Assembly (NCBI GenBank): GCA_019009955.1
Contig: CM032230.1
Location: 2,767,501 to 2,831,500 of the forward strand
Length of the DNA stretch: 64,000 nt
Reading direction: 5' to 3'
DNA from: Riptortus pedestris
Taxonomy: Eukaryota; Arthropoda; Insecta; Hemiptera; Alydidae
The notes beneath the pieces were generated by a model. It was given only the letters and a program-made list of their open reading frames with translations. It ran no database searches and was not told the DNA's origin. Shown here in pieces: positions 44,325 through 55,075 of this stretch (its first letter is position 1; each line of letters opens with the position of its first letter). The translations under genes were made by a program, and so were the position numbers.

Positions 44325-45080
44325 AGTGGAACAGAGAATGGAGGAAATGTAACAAATCTTACAGCTTACATCAATAAATATCGAATATAACTCACAACAT
44401 CTACAACTCAATTAAGAGTCACCATCACAAATGAACACAATTTTCTAATGGAACATGGACAGACAGGACATTATTTAACAAGACTTAAAATTCAAGACAA
44501 TGACAAATGTACTTGAGACTCACAGATAACACAAACGATTTTACATATACTTTATGACTATTCAACATTTAATCAAAATAGATCAAATTTACTAATGAAC
44601 ATAATTTTAAAAGGAAGTAATTGGCGAGAACCACTTCATATTATATTTAATAAATATAATAAAGAACTTATAAAGTTTATCAAAAGTATAGATATGGATG
44701 TAGCAAAAATATATTAGAATATAAAGTTGATTGTGTGGAAATGGAATTAAAATTCAATTTACTTTTCAATTTTCCTTATATACACTCACAAATTAAACAT
44801 CGGTTGAGTTTAACTTTAATTGATTTGTTTTTTTTCTGTTATTATTATTTTTTTTTCATTTCATTTATTAATTTTATTTGTAATTATCTCACTTATTTTA
44901 TTATTTTATTTTATTATTATATTTGATTATATGGTAGATTAACGTGTATATATTGTAAAATAAAAATGTATTTAAACATAATTATACATGTAATATGCCA
45001 TGTGGCAATGGAACATGTATTAAAAATAAGTAACTCCTCATAGGGTTACTATGAGGAGAAAAAAAAGAAGAAAAAAATCA
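44325..45080 (+). mobile_element. LINE 3' end with terminal hairpin and A-rich tail, copy 1
   Basis: The decayed C-terminal coding part (44325-44717) reads, in pieces, EHGQTGHYLTRLKIQDNDKC and HILYDYSTFNQNRSN. These are the GH...LTRFKI..D..C.C......HIL..C..FN pattern at the end of I/R1/Jockey-type ORF2. It ends at DMDVAKIY and a stop. The 3' untranslated region (44718-45058) closes with a perfect 10-bp stem (CTCCTCATAG / CTATGAGGAG, 45034-45058, loop 45044-45048), followed by an A-rich tail. The same sequence recurs at 58735-59525. In-frame stops show the copy is dead. Confidence 0.85.
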
Positions 45081-45764
45081 TCGCCGTCTTCCATATTCAA
45101 ACTCTAGTTGGCTAATTGTGGGAATATAATTCTTTTATTGCACAATGTAGAATATGTTTTTATAAGCACAATTTTATTTTACTCAACTCCTTCCTTGATC
45201 TATTTGTGGCCTCGGTGTCACAATGTATTCTTGTTTCATCAGACAAACACCTTCTCATCCATATAAAAGAGGGAGAGATCAATCCGTAAAAATAAAATAG
45301 TGTTTGAAATAATACAAATGTATTCTTTAATATTATCCTAGATCCTAGAGCCGAGCAGTATATTTCCCTGAAGGCTAGAAGATGCATCAATATATTCGAG
45401 GAAGATAAATTGAGGAAGCAGAGAGAATTCCAATTTTATGTATAAAGACATATATTTGTTGTATTCAGGGGGGTGGGGGGGGCACAAATACATTTCATGG
45501 GGACATAAAGCTTGTAGGGCCGTCCCAGCCCGTCCCTCAATGTCCTCTGCAACTCCCGCCTTTATTACAGATCGCCCCATTCAAAAAAATAAAATTGAAA
45601 ACTCCGGAAGCATTAATATAAAGTAGTGGCCGCTCTGATAGACTAATATAAAGTTGTGGGACTCGGGCAATAAAGGAGTAATGGCCAGTTGGGAAATTAT
45701 TATTTTGAAACGATTCAAAGGATGCTCACATCACACACTCACGCCATTTACTAATACAAAAAAC
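45081..45764. other. No recognisable feature
   Basis: Short open frames only. A G-rich run lies near 45469-45482. Confidence 0.35.
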
Positions 45765-46487
45765 GTCCTTCACGCAGGTGTTGCTTAAACTAAGTAGATT
45801 TCCCAAGTGCTGGTCTAGTATACCTTAACTCACCACGTGTATTATCGGATTTTATATAGGTATTCTATATAAAAAAATCCGAGGATTAGAAGGGGGAGGG
45901 GGAGTACTGAGGGCAGAAGACAGGGAAGCACGAATACCACGATTAGTATTCAAGTTACTAACAAATAATTGTGGAGCATCAATAGTTTAACAAGATTCTT
46001 GGTTCTATGACATTTAATGACCCGACTCATAATAAGGGATATATTTGGGATTTTCGCATATTTTTAAACCCTCGCTATCCCAGGTCCAGATTCAACCAAA
46101 AGCAAATATGATCAAGTTGACAACAAAAGGTAATAAATATCGAGTACAATATTGATCATTTCTAAGTTGAAACATAAAATTTTAATCGATGACGTCAACA
46201 CTCAACGAATTTTCATGTGCCTCACATAATAAAGGTCTCTTCAATAGAATATGGTATTTAAGCTTAGAAAAAAGAGGTTCATATAGACATGAGCAGTAGT
46301 GACAACTTTTTTATCCTACTTGCAGTAACAGAGATATTTCAAATTTTCGAAATCCCCACTCTAAACCCCCCCCCCTCCTGGTACGATTTCTGCCATTAAC
46401 GAAATTAATCTTCTCTTTTTACATAAAATTATTAAATGTCGAGTATGGTAACGATAAAAAAAATTACGAACGCTACAGCGTTAACAG

Positions 46488-46545
<58 letters not shown>

Positions 46546-46573
46546 TTGATTTCCTTCAGTGAAATCTGCTATA
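45765..46573 (+). mobile_element. Family A2 element, near complete
   Basis: The 5' end GTCCTTCACGCAGGTGTTGC is followed by AGTAGATTTCCC and the A2 interior (ATCAATAGTTTAACAAGATT), then a second core, TACAGCGTTAACAGACAAAT and a TA microsatellite (46493-46540). Most of the 3' block is deleted, but the terminus GAAATCTGCTA remains. Confidence 0.85.
46493..46540. repeat. (TA)n microsatellite inside family A
   Basis: About 24 TA units. Confidence 0.95.
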
Positions 46574-48539
46574 AGCCTGTCTCGCATGATACGCTCATGG
46601 TCTCATCTAACTAACTATTCTCTATTTCTCCTGCTGTTAAAGCTTATTCACGATAATCAGGTAAATAAAAATGGTGCTTGGGCTTGAGATATTTAGCGGC
46701 GGAGGTACTTGGATTGAAAATCATATGAGTACAATTTAGGGTTCATAAAAGGCCGAACCCGAAACAAAATACAAGTACTTTTCGAGAGAGTAATTAGTAC
46801 CTTTTGTTTTCAGTTATAATAAGTACTGAGTTGAGATCACTAGTGCGTGCATGAGGGAAGTCAGAGACGGACTTGTCCTTTTATTAGTTTATTTTGATTT
46901 ATTAGTTTTGTTAATTAGGAAAAACTCTGAAACATGATTATTGTATAGTCTAACGAAAATATAAAATCAAGAAATGTACTATTATGTACGAGCCATGTAG
47001 AAAATAAATGAAGGATTACTTCAGACATATATATGTATACATTTGATGGTATCTCATATTCGTCATCTCCTAGAGAGAATCGGTGGAATTCGATAGAGCC
47101 TCTTGCTTTATGAATTCCCCTGGAAGTGCAGCCTGGTCCCAAGTGAGGGCAGCGTGTGACTGCAGAGGTCTGGGCCGATATATGTCTGCCCGCAACCACC
47201 CCCTTCACAACCCCTAATATTAACTTTTGCTCCAATGTCCCACTAGCTATTAGCTACCCCACATATTACTACTACACATGTACTGCTCTCAACTAGTACA
47301 ACCCCAGTCTGACTATGTAGTGCACCAATATATATATATATAAAATGTTCGAAAACAATCATCATTTATTTTCATAATAGACTGTATATAGCCTATTGAG
47401 GGTTGTAGTATATCATTATTTTATTTCCGAAGAAAACTAAGATCTTTAAGGAATGGACAATAAAGGCTTTCCCTTCAATATAAATGTGACAAACATATTG
47501 TTTGTGAAACAAAAAGTCAGCTTGTTTTACAAAAATAGTATAACACATTATGAATATGATTCAAACCCCCTGATCAGTCGCGTACTCCCGCTTACTTAGT
47601 TAGCTTACTAACCGGCCGTACACCAGGAGGTCACCGTAGGTGGTGGCCAAGATCGGAAACTGCAGCGCTGGTGTACAGGATTGAGCGCGCTCGTTTTAGG
47701 CTGGGCAGCCATTGTTGGTGCTATTGTTCCTGTATGGGCACATGGTTGTTTTTGCACCGCAAAAAGTGAACTTTTTGCTCTCACGGCGATTTTACTCAGA
47801 AATGATCTCTCCGCATCGAAGATAGAGGCCACCGCTATCATTCTGCACCTGTTAGAAGAAGGAATCTGATGTGAGATACAAATAACACTGGATTGAAAGT
47901 CCGCCTCATGGAAAGTATATTTTCATCAAAGGTACCTTTTTATTTTACTATAATGCTAGCATTTTCGACGTTGGAAATCGAATGATAAAGGACATTTCCA
48001 TCATTATCTAGTGTATATAAAGTATTGGCTTGCCACTAAAGCTTACAAACTTAATAAATAAAGGGCAACCATTATTTTTCTTTCTATGTTTTACAGCCCT
48101 CTTTAATAAATTTAAAGTTTCATTGTTTTTATAAGAGATTTATCAATAAGCGTTAATGTTTATTTCATTAGCTTTAAGGCTATTTCCTAGATTAGTATTT
48201 TTTTCAGGTTTCAATTGTTTCAAATTATTATCATTTTGTTTTAACCTATCACAAGGTTCATTACTATTAGGTTTGTGTATATGCTATCACTTATTCGATA
48301 TATTTTGATTCTTTGGAGAACTCAAATAGTGGCTTGTATTATTTCACCCTCATCTTTCTAAGAAAATACTAAATACTTTCGTATAATCAAGGTAAGGAAA
48401 TTATCTCTTTTGTTAACTTTATTTCAGTCTAATGTTTTCTTATTATTAACACAAAGGCTAACCGCACGCCCTAACACCCCCAACCACAGCCATAAATATA
48501 TCGAGAAAAGCGTATCATTTTCAGAAGTAAACTCTAAAG
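46574..48539. other. No recognisable gene
   Basis: Two patches with higher GC (about 47090-47220 and 47590-47870) carry short open frames on both strands without any family signature. The rest is AT-rich. Confidence 0.35.
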
Positions 48540-48865
48540 AACATGATCTCTAAACTAAAACACCTAAACCCAAAACTAAAGGACATGAGCCCTAAACTAA
48601 AACACCTGAACCCTAAGCCAAAGGTCATGAACCCTAAAATAAAACACCTAAACCCTAAACTAAAGGGAAATGAGCACTAAACTAACACACCTGAACCCTA
48701 AACTAAAGGGACATGAGCACTATACTAAAACACCTAAACTAAAGGACATGACCCCTAAACTAAAACACCTAACTCCTAAACCAAAGGGACATGAACCCTA
48801 AACTAAAACATCTAAACCCTAAACTAGAAGGTATGAACCTTAAACTAAAACACCTAAACATTAGT
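48540..48865. repeat. Degenerate minisatellite of about 43-46 bp
   Basis: About seven imperfect units alternate CTAAACTAAAACACCTAAAC-like and AAAGGGACATGAGCCCTAAA-like halves. Indels are frequent. The embedded CCCTAAA strings are incidental to the longer unit. Confidence 0.85.
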
Positions 48866-49054
48866 GTATATTTTTCATGGGATAGAGGACACTCTGGGAT
48901 AGGTTTGTGGATTGTGACGCTGAGTACTGGCGTTGCTAGTTGTGGGTTGGGGTTGGGATATCTGGAGGTAGTTCTTTGTCGGTCATCGGTAGGAAGGATT
49001 GGAGTCTTGGCTGTCGGTGCCGATCTTACATCCAGTCGGTAAATCTTCAAAGGG

Positions 49055-50785
49055 ACCGCATTGGTAGATCCTGTAGAACTCTTCCTCCGACGCAGATGAC
49101 CTTGCAAAGCCCAGCAATGAGAGGACATCCCTTTCCAGTGAAGGCGCGTACCATGATGTGCCCCCTTAGCTTTGCAGTCCTATGCCTTAGGAATCTTTGT
49201 AGATTTTTCTGCGTTCCCATGTGTCTGCAGGAAGTCTCTCCTAGTCTGTTAAGATGCACTCCTTTGGCCGGGATGGATACGGGATATCCCATCAACTTCT
49301 CCTTAGGTGGTTTCCAAGTAGCTATATTGACGGAGCTGCCCAAGAGCTAAAGGTTTCAGACGGCTCGAGGGCTTACCTGTTTCTATTTGTAGCACTCGGA
49401 GGTCTTGGGTTTTAGGCCCCGTCAGGGGTGGTATGTTACAGTGTTCCATGCTAATACTTACAAAGGAGGTTAGGGAAACCATCAATTAAAAAAATTCTGA
49501 AACATTGTACAAGTAGAGTGGTTCATCTGCAACACCAAACTAATTTTCACAACAGTGTTGTTGGAAGTGAAGAATATTGTGTACATAGAGAGAGAAAAAG
49601 ACGCCCAGTTCTTCACAAGTTCTGAACTTGAGTAGGATATTTGTTATATCCAGGGTCTTTGGCGTTGCACATCCTTCACTTGGTCCTGCAGGGAACTGGT
49701 TCCCAGCGCTCCTCGAACCATTCTTCCTTTCGCCCTTCGCCGTGTGGGCTCTTCGACAAGATGTCCAGCAGCTTGTTTTCTCGACTCGGACCGTGTGCTA
49801 CAGTAAAAGAAAATACTTGTAAAAGTAGATTCTAGCAGGTGAGCTTCGGCGTCAATTCTTTGCCTTCATTTAGCACTGTGTACATTCTTAATGTGAATGC
49901 CCGGGGAAGTGACGGAACCGATTCACAGCCCTGAAGATTGCTAGTCTCACTGGTGGGTTAAACGCTCGTAAAGGAAATAATCCCCTTCCTGTGTGCCCCA
50001 TCTTGTGTAAGACGGACGACATTTAATATTTTACTGCCGTCTGTTTGGAGGGAGATGTTTTTCGTTAAGCCCAGTCGTAGGACGGTCAGGAAGACACCCC
50101 ATAACTGGTGGAATGCTGCGTCTACGTTAAAACATTTGTTGGTTTTCAGTAGTCTCTAAGACGATTTGCTAGAGGACAGAAGAGAAGGACATATTGCCGA
50201 AGCCGTGCACTCCCAGGAAGTTCTTGTCATTCTTCTTCACTTTCCGTTGCAGAAACCTTGTAATGGCCTCAAGGAGCATCTGGCTTATTGCCTTGGTCAA
50301 ACGCTGTGTTCGAAGTATGTTTCTACAGAGCAGCCCAGGTCGGGGTCCATTTTAGGTATCATTCGAGGACCTACCGCAGCTTACTCCAGGTTTTCCTCTA
50401 GGATACGGCTGGATAGCGATGTTCAGGTACACTCGAGTAAATCTTCTAGCCCACTTTAGTATCTTTGTTATCATATTAAGTGACTCGTTTCAATCCGAGC
50501 GCCAGTAATTGCAGTGTTTGAGGAACGTCGTGGAGTGGCAGCTGGCAGGGTGGAGGAGATATGCTAGTAGCCGCAACACACTTTTAGTCTGGAAAATACG
50601 GTCGCCGACCCGAAGGTTCGCAGGATCAGACTTCTCTAGTTCTTGCTGATGCTAATGGCTCCGGCCTTCCTGGCCATCAACAACATAAACCAGAATGGCT
50701 GGTTCTGGGTTCGATCTTCCTTTTCGCCACCATATCGGTTATTTACGTTGCTGGTTCGGTAGTTTGCTTACAGGTTCCATAACTA
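49055..50785 (-). pseudogene. Decayed Ty3/gypsy pol (RT, RNase H, integrase N-terminus)
   Basis: Family landmarks occur on the minus strand in the expected order. At about 50715 KIEPRTSHSG matches the RT entry (IEPS.SPWS). At 50429-50408 VYLNIAIQ replaces the Y.DDI catalytic box, so both aspartates are lost. At 50265-50197 AITRFLQRKVKKNDKNFLGV is the classical AI..FP.P...K.L..FLG connection. At about 50110-49980 AAFHQLW, then LQTDGSK and HRKGIISFTS match RNase H. At 49800-49741 HGPSRENKLLDILSK matches the N..ADLSR end of RNase H. At 49245-49190 RHMGTQKNLQRF matches the integrase zinc-binding region. Many stops and frame changes make it dead. No LTRs were found. Confidence 0.78.
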
Positions 50786-51023
50786 AGATGTCGCCTGAAA
50801 GCTGGCAGTACTGCATCACTCAAAGTATGCTCAGGTGGCTACTTCTTCTTTTGAATGATGCCGCCGCTTGCTGGTTTGCAGTTGGATTGCCTATCGTTGA
50901 CCAAAAGCACTGAACGCTGGGGTGTGGTGTCGATGGGCCGACGTAAGACATATAGGTCCTTGGAGGTAAGCGTCACTCCATTGGGCCTCGCTCAGCGTTT
51001 GAAGAGAAATAGAGAGTGAGAGA
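50786..51023. other. Possible upstream gypsy remains
   Basis: On the minus strand this would lie between protease and RT. Open sequence is present but no motif was identified. Confidence 0.3.
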
Positions 51024-51074
51024 GTGTGTGTGTGTGTGCGCGCGCACGTGTTTGTGTGTGAGTGTGTGTGCGTG

Positions 51075-51116
<42 letters not shown>
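51024..51116. repeat. (GT)n microsatellite
   Basis: GT repeats with a GCGCGC interruption near 51039 and a pure run at 51080-51116. Confidence 0.95.
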
Positions 51117-51117
<1 letters not shown>

Positions 51118-51485
51118 TGGAGAGAGGGAGGGAGAGAGAGAGAGAGAGGGCGAGAGAGAGAAAGAGAGGGGGTGAGAGAGAGTGGAAAGTGTCAGAAGAG
51201 ATGGAGGAGGACAGAAAGAGAATCATAAAGGGAGAGGAAGCGAAAGAAAGAAAGAGAGGGGCAATGTGGCTGAGGAGAGGGACAGAAAGAGGAACGTAGA
51301 GGGAGAAGAAGCAAGAGAAAGTAAGAGAGAGAGAGAGGATCAAGAGAGAGAAAGTTGTAGGGGAGAGGACAGAGGGGTAGAAAGAGAAATAAGCAGGCAG
51401 AGTATGCGGGAAGAGTGAGGGAAAGAGAGGGATAGAAGAGAGCGTGGTTGAGAGAGTGAGGGAGCGATAGACGAGAGTATTGTAA

Positions 51486-51534
<49 letters not shown>
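51117..51534. repeat. Purine-only tract ending in (GA)n
   Basis: About 415 bp of nearly uninterrupted purines on the plus strand, ending in about 22 GA units (51489-51534). Open frames here are compositional artefacts. Confidence 0.9.
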
Positions 51535-51538
<4 letters not shown>

Positions 51539-51889
51539 TAGGAGGGGGTGCCTGTAATCCGGAAGGGCAGTCTTTATTCGTAGCCTTCTCCTTTATCTTG
51601 CTGAGCTAATTAAATGACCGGGGAAGCAGTGGTGCCACCTCACACCTACTACCTAACCAGTACTGCCACCTCACCACCTACTTGCTAACCAGTTCTTAGT
51701 ATTTTTTAATTTGGTTAGGAAACAAAGCCCCCTTACCATCTTCTATATTAGTAAAACCTTGTATAATAGGAAGATACTGGAGCCAGTGTATTAATTTAAT
51801 TTTTAAGTAAAACATGGTACAATTGGTACATTAATAAAATTGCAAAGAGTATTGAGTTTGTATAAATGTTCTATTTTTATCCTTGATCG
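51535..51889. other. No recognisable feature
   Basis: A short imperfect direct repeat (GCCACCTCAC at 51632 and 51664) is the only structure seen. Confidence 0.35.
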
Positions 51890-51957
51890 ATGTGGCATAA
51901 CTTCCCTCGAATTTACATCGATCCTATCCAGTAGATGCCTATAAGTGCATATATATA
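51890..51957 (-). mobile_element. Family A 3' block remnant
   Basis: GATCGATGTGGCATAACTTC then ATCGATCCTATCCAGTAGAT and a short TA stretch, in reverse orientation. Confidence 0.45.
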
Positions 51958-51960
51958 CAC

Positions 51961-52255
51961 GGGGTGCCAGTGGCCGAGTGGGTTAAGGCCTAGGTACATC
52001 TACCACTGTCGTAGGAAAGCTGAAAGTAAAAATAGGTGCAAGTTCGAAGGCCACTATGGGAGAATATTAGTTCACGAGGTAGCTATCAGAGTGCGCTAGT
52101 GTCGTAAATAATAATAAACAAACTGCTGTTGGGCAGGCTGACAGAGTGAAACTGCCGCAGACTCTCCGGATACATTGGGCCAGTCAGTCTACAAGATACA
52201 ACTCATTCCAGGTCCTCCTTGGATAACGGAGGCTGTACGTCGAGTGCAATACCAC
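51961..52255 (+). mobile_element. tRNA-Leu/Ser-like SINE
   Basis: The head reads GGGGTGCCAGTGGCCGAGTG then GGTTAAGGC, an A-box of the Leu/Ser tRNA type (TGGCCGAGTGG). About 70 bp later comes GGTGCAAGTTCGAAGGCC, a B-box. The sequence between cannot fold into a proper anticodon arm. A body of about 200 bp follows, with TAATAATAAACAAACTGC and AGTGAAACTGCCGCAGACTC. That is the plan of a tRNA-derived SINE. It is not a functional tRNA. Confidence 0.75.
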
Positions 52256-52262
52256 GTAAATA

Positions 52263-52864
52263 GTCCCTCACGCAGGGGCTGCTAAACTAAGCAGATTTCC
52301 CATCTGAAGGTTTACAACAGATAAATATACATACGGTGAATGTTAAGTGCATAAATGAAAACGGTAATGAGAAATCATTCAGTCAATTTACAATACATGT
52401 TAATAATCTCTACAACGGAACGGGCTGAATTGTAAACATACAGCCCAGCCAACCTCGTAGCGCTGAATAAATAGATAGACCGGAAAAGCAAATAATTAAA
52501 GAACTTTATTGAAATCTTAAATTTCAAATATTGTTTTCAATGAACTTTACTAGATATTTAACAGTCTTATTCAACACTAAATTTCATACTCGTAATGGCT
52601 GAAATTGGACCAGGAATAGGAGGGTGTCTAGATATCTGTGTTACTATGAGTTCGGTCGAAAAATGATAATGACTCTATTTTGTTAAACTGCTGATGCTCT
52701 ACAAGTGTTGATCTTCCCCTTTTTTTGTAGTTTAATATTAACCTACTTTCTTGTTTTCAGGTTTTTTACATGGAATAGAAAATATATAGGAGGAAGACAT
52801 CAATACTGTGTCATAGCCGTAACTGGGAAATCTGCTTAGTTTACACAGCCCCTGAGTGACGGAC
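52263..52864. mobile_element. Fold-back derivative of family A with two 5' ends
   Basis: The left edge is a family A 5' terminus in plus orientation (GTCCCTCACGCAGGGGCTGC, then AGCAGATTTCCC). The right edge is the same terminus reversed (GGGAAATCTGCTTAGTTTAC, then GCCCCTGAGTGACGGAC). The left interior follows the long subtype and the right interior the A2 subtype in reverse. The unit therefore has near-perfect inverted ends of about 40 bp and no 3' hairpin. Confidence 0.8.
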
Positions 52865-53384
52865 GCTTTATTTGTTGTACATCAGAAAGAAAATGTAGTT
52901 AACACAAACCTAAGATTTCCTCTCTTAGAAATCAGTTTTTTTTTTGTTTATTTTTCCAAGGATTTGTTACAAGAAAGTGAGATTTAATGATGCGAAGATG
53001 ATTGGTACATGTGATAGGAACAGACCCTCTTCCTTTGATGATAAACTGGTAATTGGGAGACCTTGGTTCTTGTTTGGGACATGTTTCTCTCAAGATGAAG
53101 TACCTCGCCATAGATCAGGATTCTGCTCAAACAATAGATCAAGAATCAAGTCAACCAGTTGATCACTAGTCAAGTGACGCAAGAGAAGCGAGTAATTTCT
53201 CCCTCTACTGCGCTTATCAAGGTCCTTTCCTTGCTCAAAGGGTGCTGCCTTCTTACAACTTGACTGAGCATTTTGGTCTGTCTGCCAGCATTCGACCTTG
53301 CAGCTGAGGAAGTGGTTGTGCTTTCTTGTTAGTTTTCTGATTTGTCCCTTTAGCTGAATAAATCGCTTAACATTTGAGCTTCTA
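52865..53384. other. No recognisable feature
   Basis: Contains a T-run (52928-52937) and a short minus-strand open frame without family signature. Confidence 0.35.
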
Positions 53385-53570
53385 ATAAATGTATAGAACA
53401 ATATTGACTGATTCTATAGGCCTTTTCAACACGTCTCATAATAACAGAGATATTTCGAATTATTGAATTCTCCCTCTCAACCAGCCAATTTTAAGTTCGT
53501 TTTCAGCCATTAACGATTATGAACTTAATTGGTGCGTGAAATGTTAAAATATCAGGTACGGTGTAGGTGA
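53385..53570 (+). mobile_element. Family A core fragment
   Basis: AATGTATAGAACAATATTGA, then the AACAGAGATATTTCGAATTA box and TTTTCAGCCATTAACGA. No ends. Confidence 0.6.
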
Positions 53571-53574
53571 TGTA

Positions 53575-54600
53575 AACAGTGAGGTTTACTGAAGGCTGAA
53601 AACAAGAAGGTATGCCAACAATATTTGAGGCAAGAAAAAATGTGTAGGACAACAATTATAGAGCATCAATAGATTGAAGAACTTGGCTAATTAACATTTT
53701 TCTATACGATTCATTATAACGCACATATTTTGAATTTTCCAATTCACTCTCCCTCTTAACATTCCCTTCTATTCCAAGTCCGTTTCAGACGGATATGATG
53801 TTTAGTGTTGAATGTAACAGTTAAATATCGAGCATGGTATACATCTATTAAACATTCCCTTCTATTCCAAGTCCGTTTCATCCGGATATGATGTTTAGTG
53901 TTGAATGTAACAGTTAAATATCGAGCATGGTATACATCTATTAAACATTCCCTTCTATTCCAAGTCCGTTTCATCCGGATATGATGTTTAGTGTTGAATG
54001 TAACAGTTAAATATCGAGCATGGCATACATCTATTAAACATTCCCTTCTATTCCAAGTCCGTTTCAGACGGATATGATGTTTAGTGTTGAATGTAACAGT
54101 TAAATATCGAGCATGGTATACATCTATTAAACATTCCCTTCTATTCCAAGTCCGTTTCAGACGGATATGATGTTTAGTGTTGAATGTAACAGTTAAATAT
54201 CGAGCATGGCATACATCTATTAAACATTCCCTTCTATTCCAAGTCCGTTTCAGACGGATATGATGTTTAGTGTTGAATGTAACAGTTAAATATCGAGCAT
54301 GGTATACATCTATTAAACATTCCCTTCTATTCCAAGTCCGTTTCAGACGGATATGATGTTTAGTGTTGAATGTAACAGTTAAATATCGAGCATGGTATAC
54401 ATCTATTAAACATTCCCTTCTATTCCAAGTCCGTTTCAGACCGATATGATGTTTAGTGTTGAATGTAACAGTTAAATATCGAGCATGGTATACATCTATT
54501 AAACATTCCCGAGTCAAGAGAAATCTTAAACTATGACGTCATCACAAAACGTACTTGCATGCGTCACAGTGAAGACCTCTTGAAAATAATAGTGGTAGTG
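53575..54600 (+). mobile_element. Family A2 interior expanded by a 93-bp minisatellite
   Basis: A2 phrases GGTTTACTGAAGGCTGAAAA and ATAGAGCATCAATAGATTGA lead into the tandem array. After it, GACGTCATCACAAAACGTAC and GAAGACCTCTTGAAAATAAT continue the A2 pattern. Without the array the order is that of an ordinary A2 copy. Confidence 0.7.
53758..54510. repeat. 93-bp tandem array, eight units
   Basis: AACATTCCCTTCTATTCCAA recurs at 53758, 53851, 53944, 54037 and onward every 93 bp. Units differ at CATCCGGAT / CAGACGGAT / CAGACCGAT and at GGTATAC / GGCATAC. The second half of the unit (GTTTAGTGTTGAATGTAACA, then TTAAATATCGAGCATGG) is the family A2 core. Since 93 is a multiple of three, the minus strand stays open for 253 codons. 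This is an array artefact, not a gene. Confidence 0.97.
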
Positions 54601-54649
54601 AGTTCATGATATAGTCGATTATTGGTAAAGCGCTGAAATACATTCATTC

Positions 54650-54787
<138 letters not shown>

Positions 54788-54919
54788 TGTTTCTGTTCTG
54801 TTAACGGTCTAAAACCACTGTTTTTGTTTCATCCTTATCAAGCTCGCTATTTAAATGTTTCGTGCAAAGGCAAAGATCGTGTTCGTTAATTGCTGAAATG
54901 AGCGAAGGGCTGTTATTAT

Positions 54920-55075
54920 GTGCCGGGGCCTAAGGTTCTAAATCTCACTTGGAGTTGTGAGTTTGATTTCCACCTGAGTATTATTTATTTAATGACGAAC
55001 TCATTAAATAAAAGCCTTAATCCCACCCTGGCTAGTAAGGGTTGTTAACCTGCCGATAACCATATCCAATAAGAG
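54920..55075 (+). mobile_element. SINE-like repeat C
   Basis: B-box-like GAGTTTGATTTCCACCTGAG, then the body ACTCATTAAATAAAAGCCTT, CCCACCCTGGCTAGTAAGGG and GATAACC. Confidence 0.65.

Noticed and set aside
47608..47869. Overlapping open frames on both strands in a GC-richer patch
   Set aside because: No recognisable family, no splice-site pattern I would trust, and comparable openness on both strands.
48540..48865. Interstitial telomere
   Set aside because: The true unit is 43-46 bp and degenerate. CCCTAAA occurs within it but not as a heptamer array, and insect telomeres normally use a pentamer.
53756..54517. 253-codon minus-strand open frame with a 31-residue repeat
   Set aside because: It is explained by a 93-bp tandem array made partly from a family A2 transposon core. 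No start context or domain.
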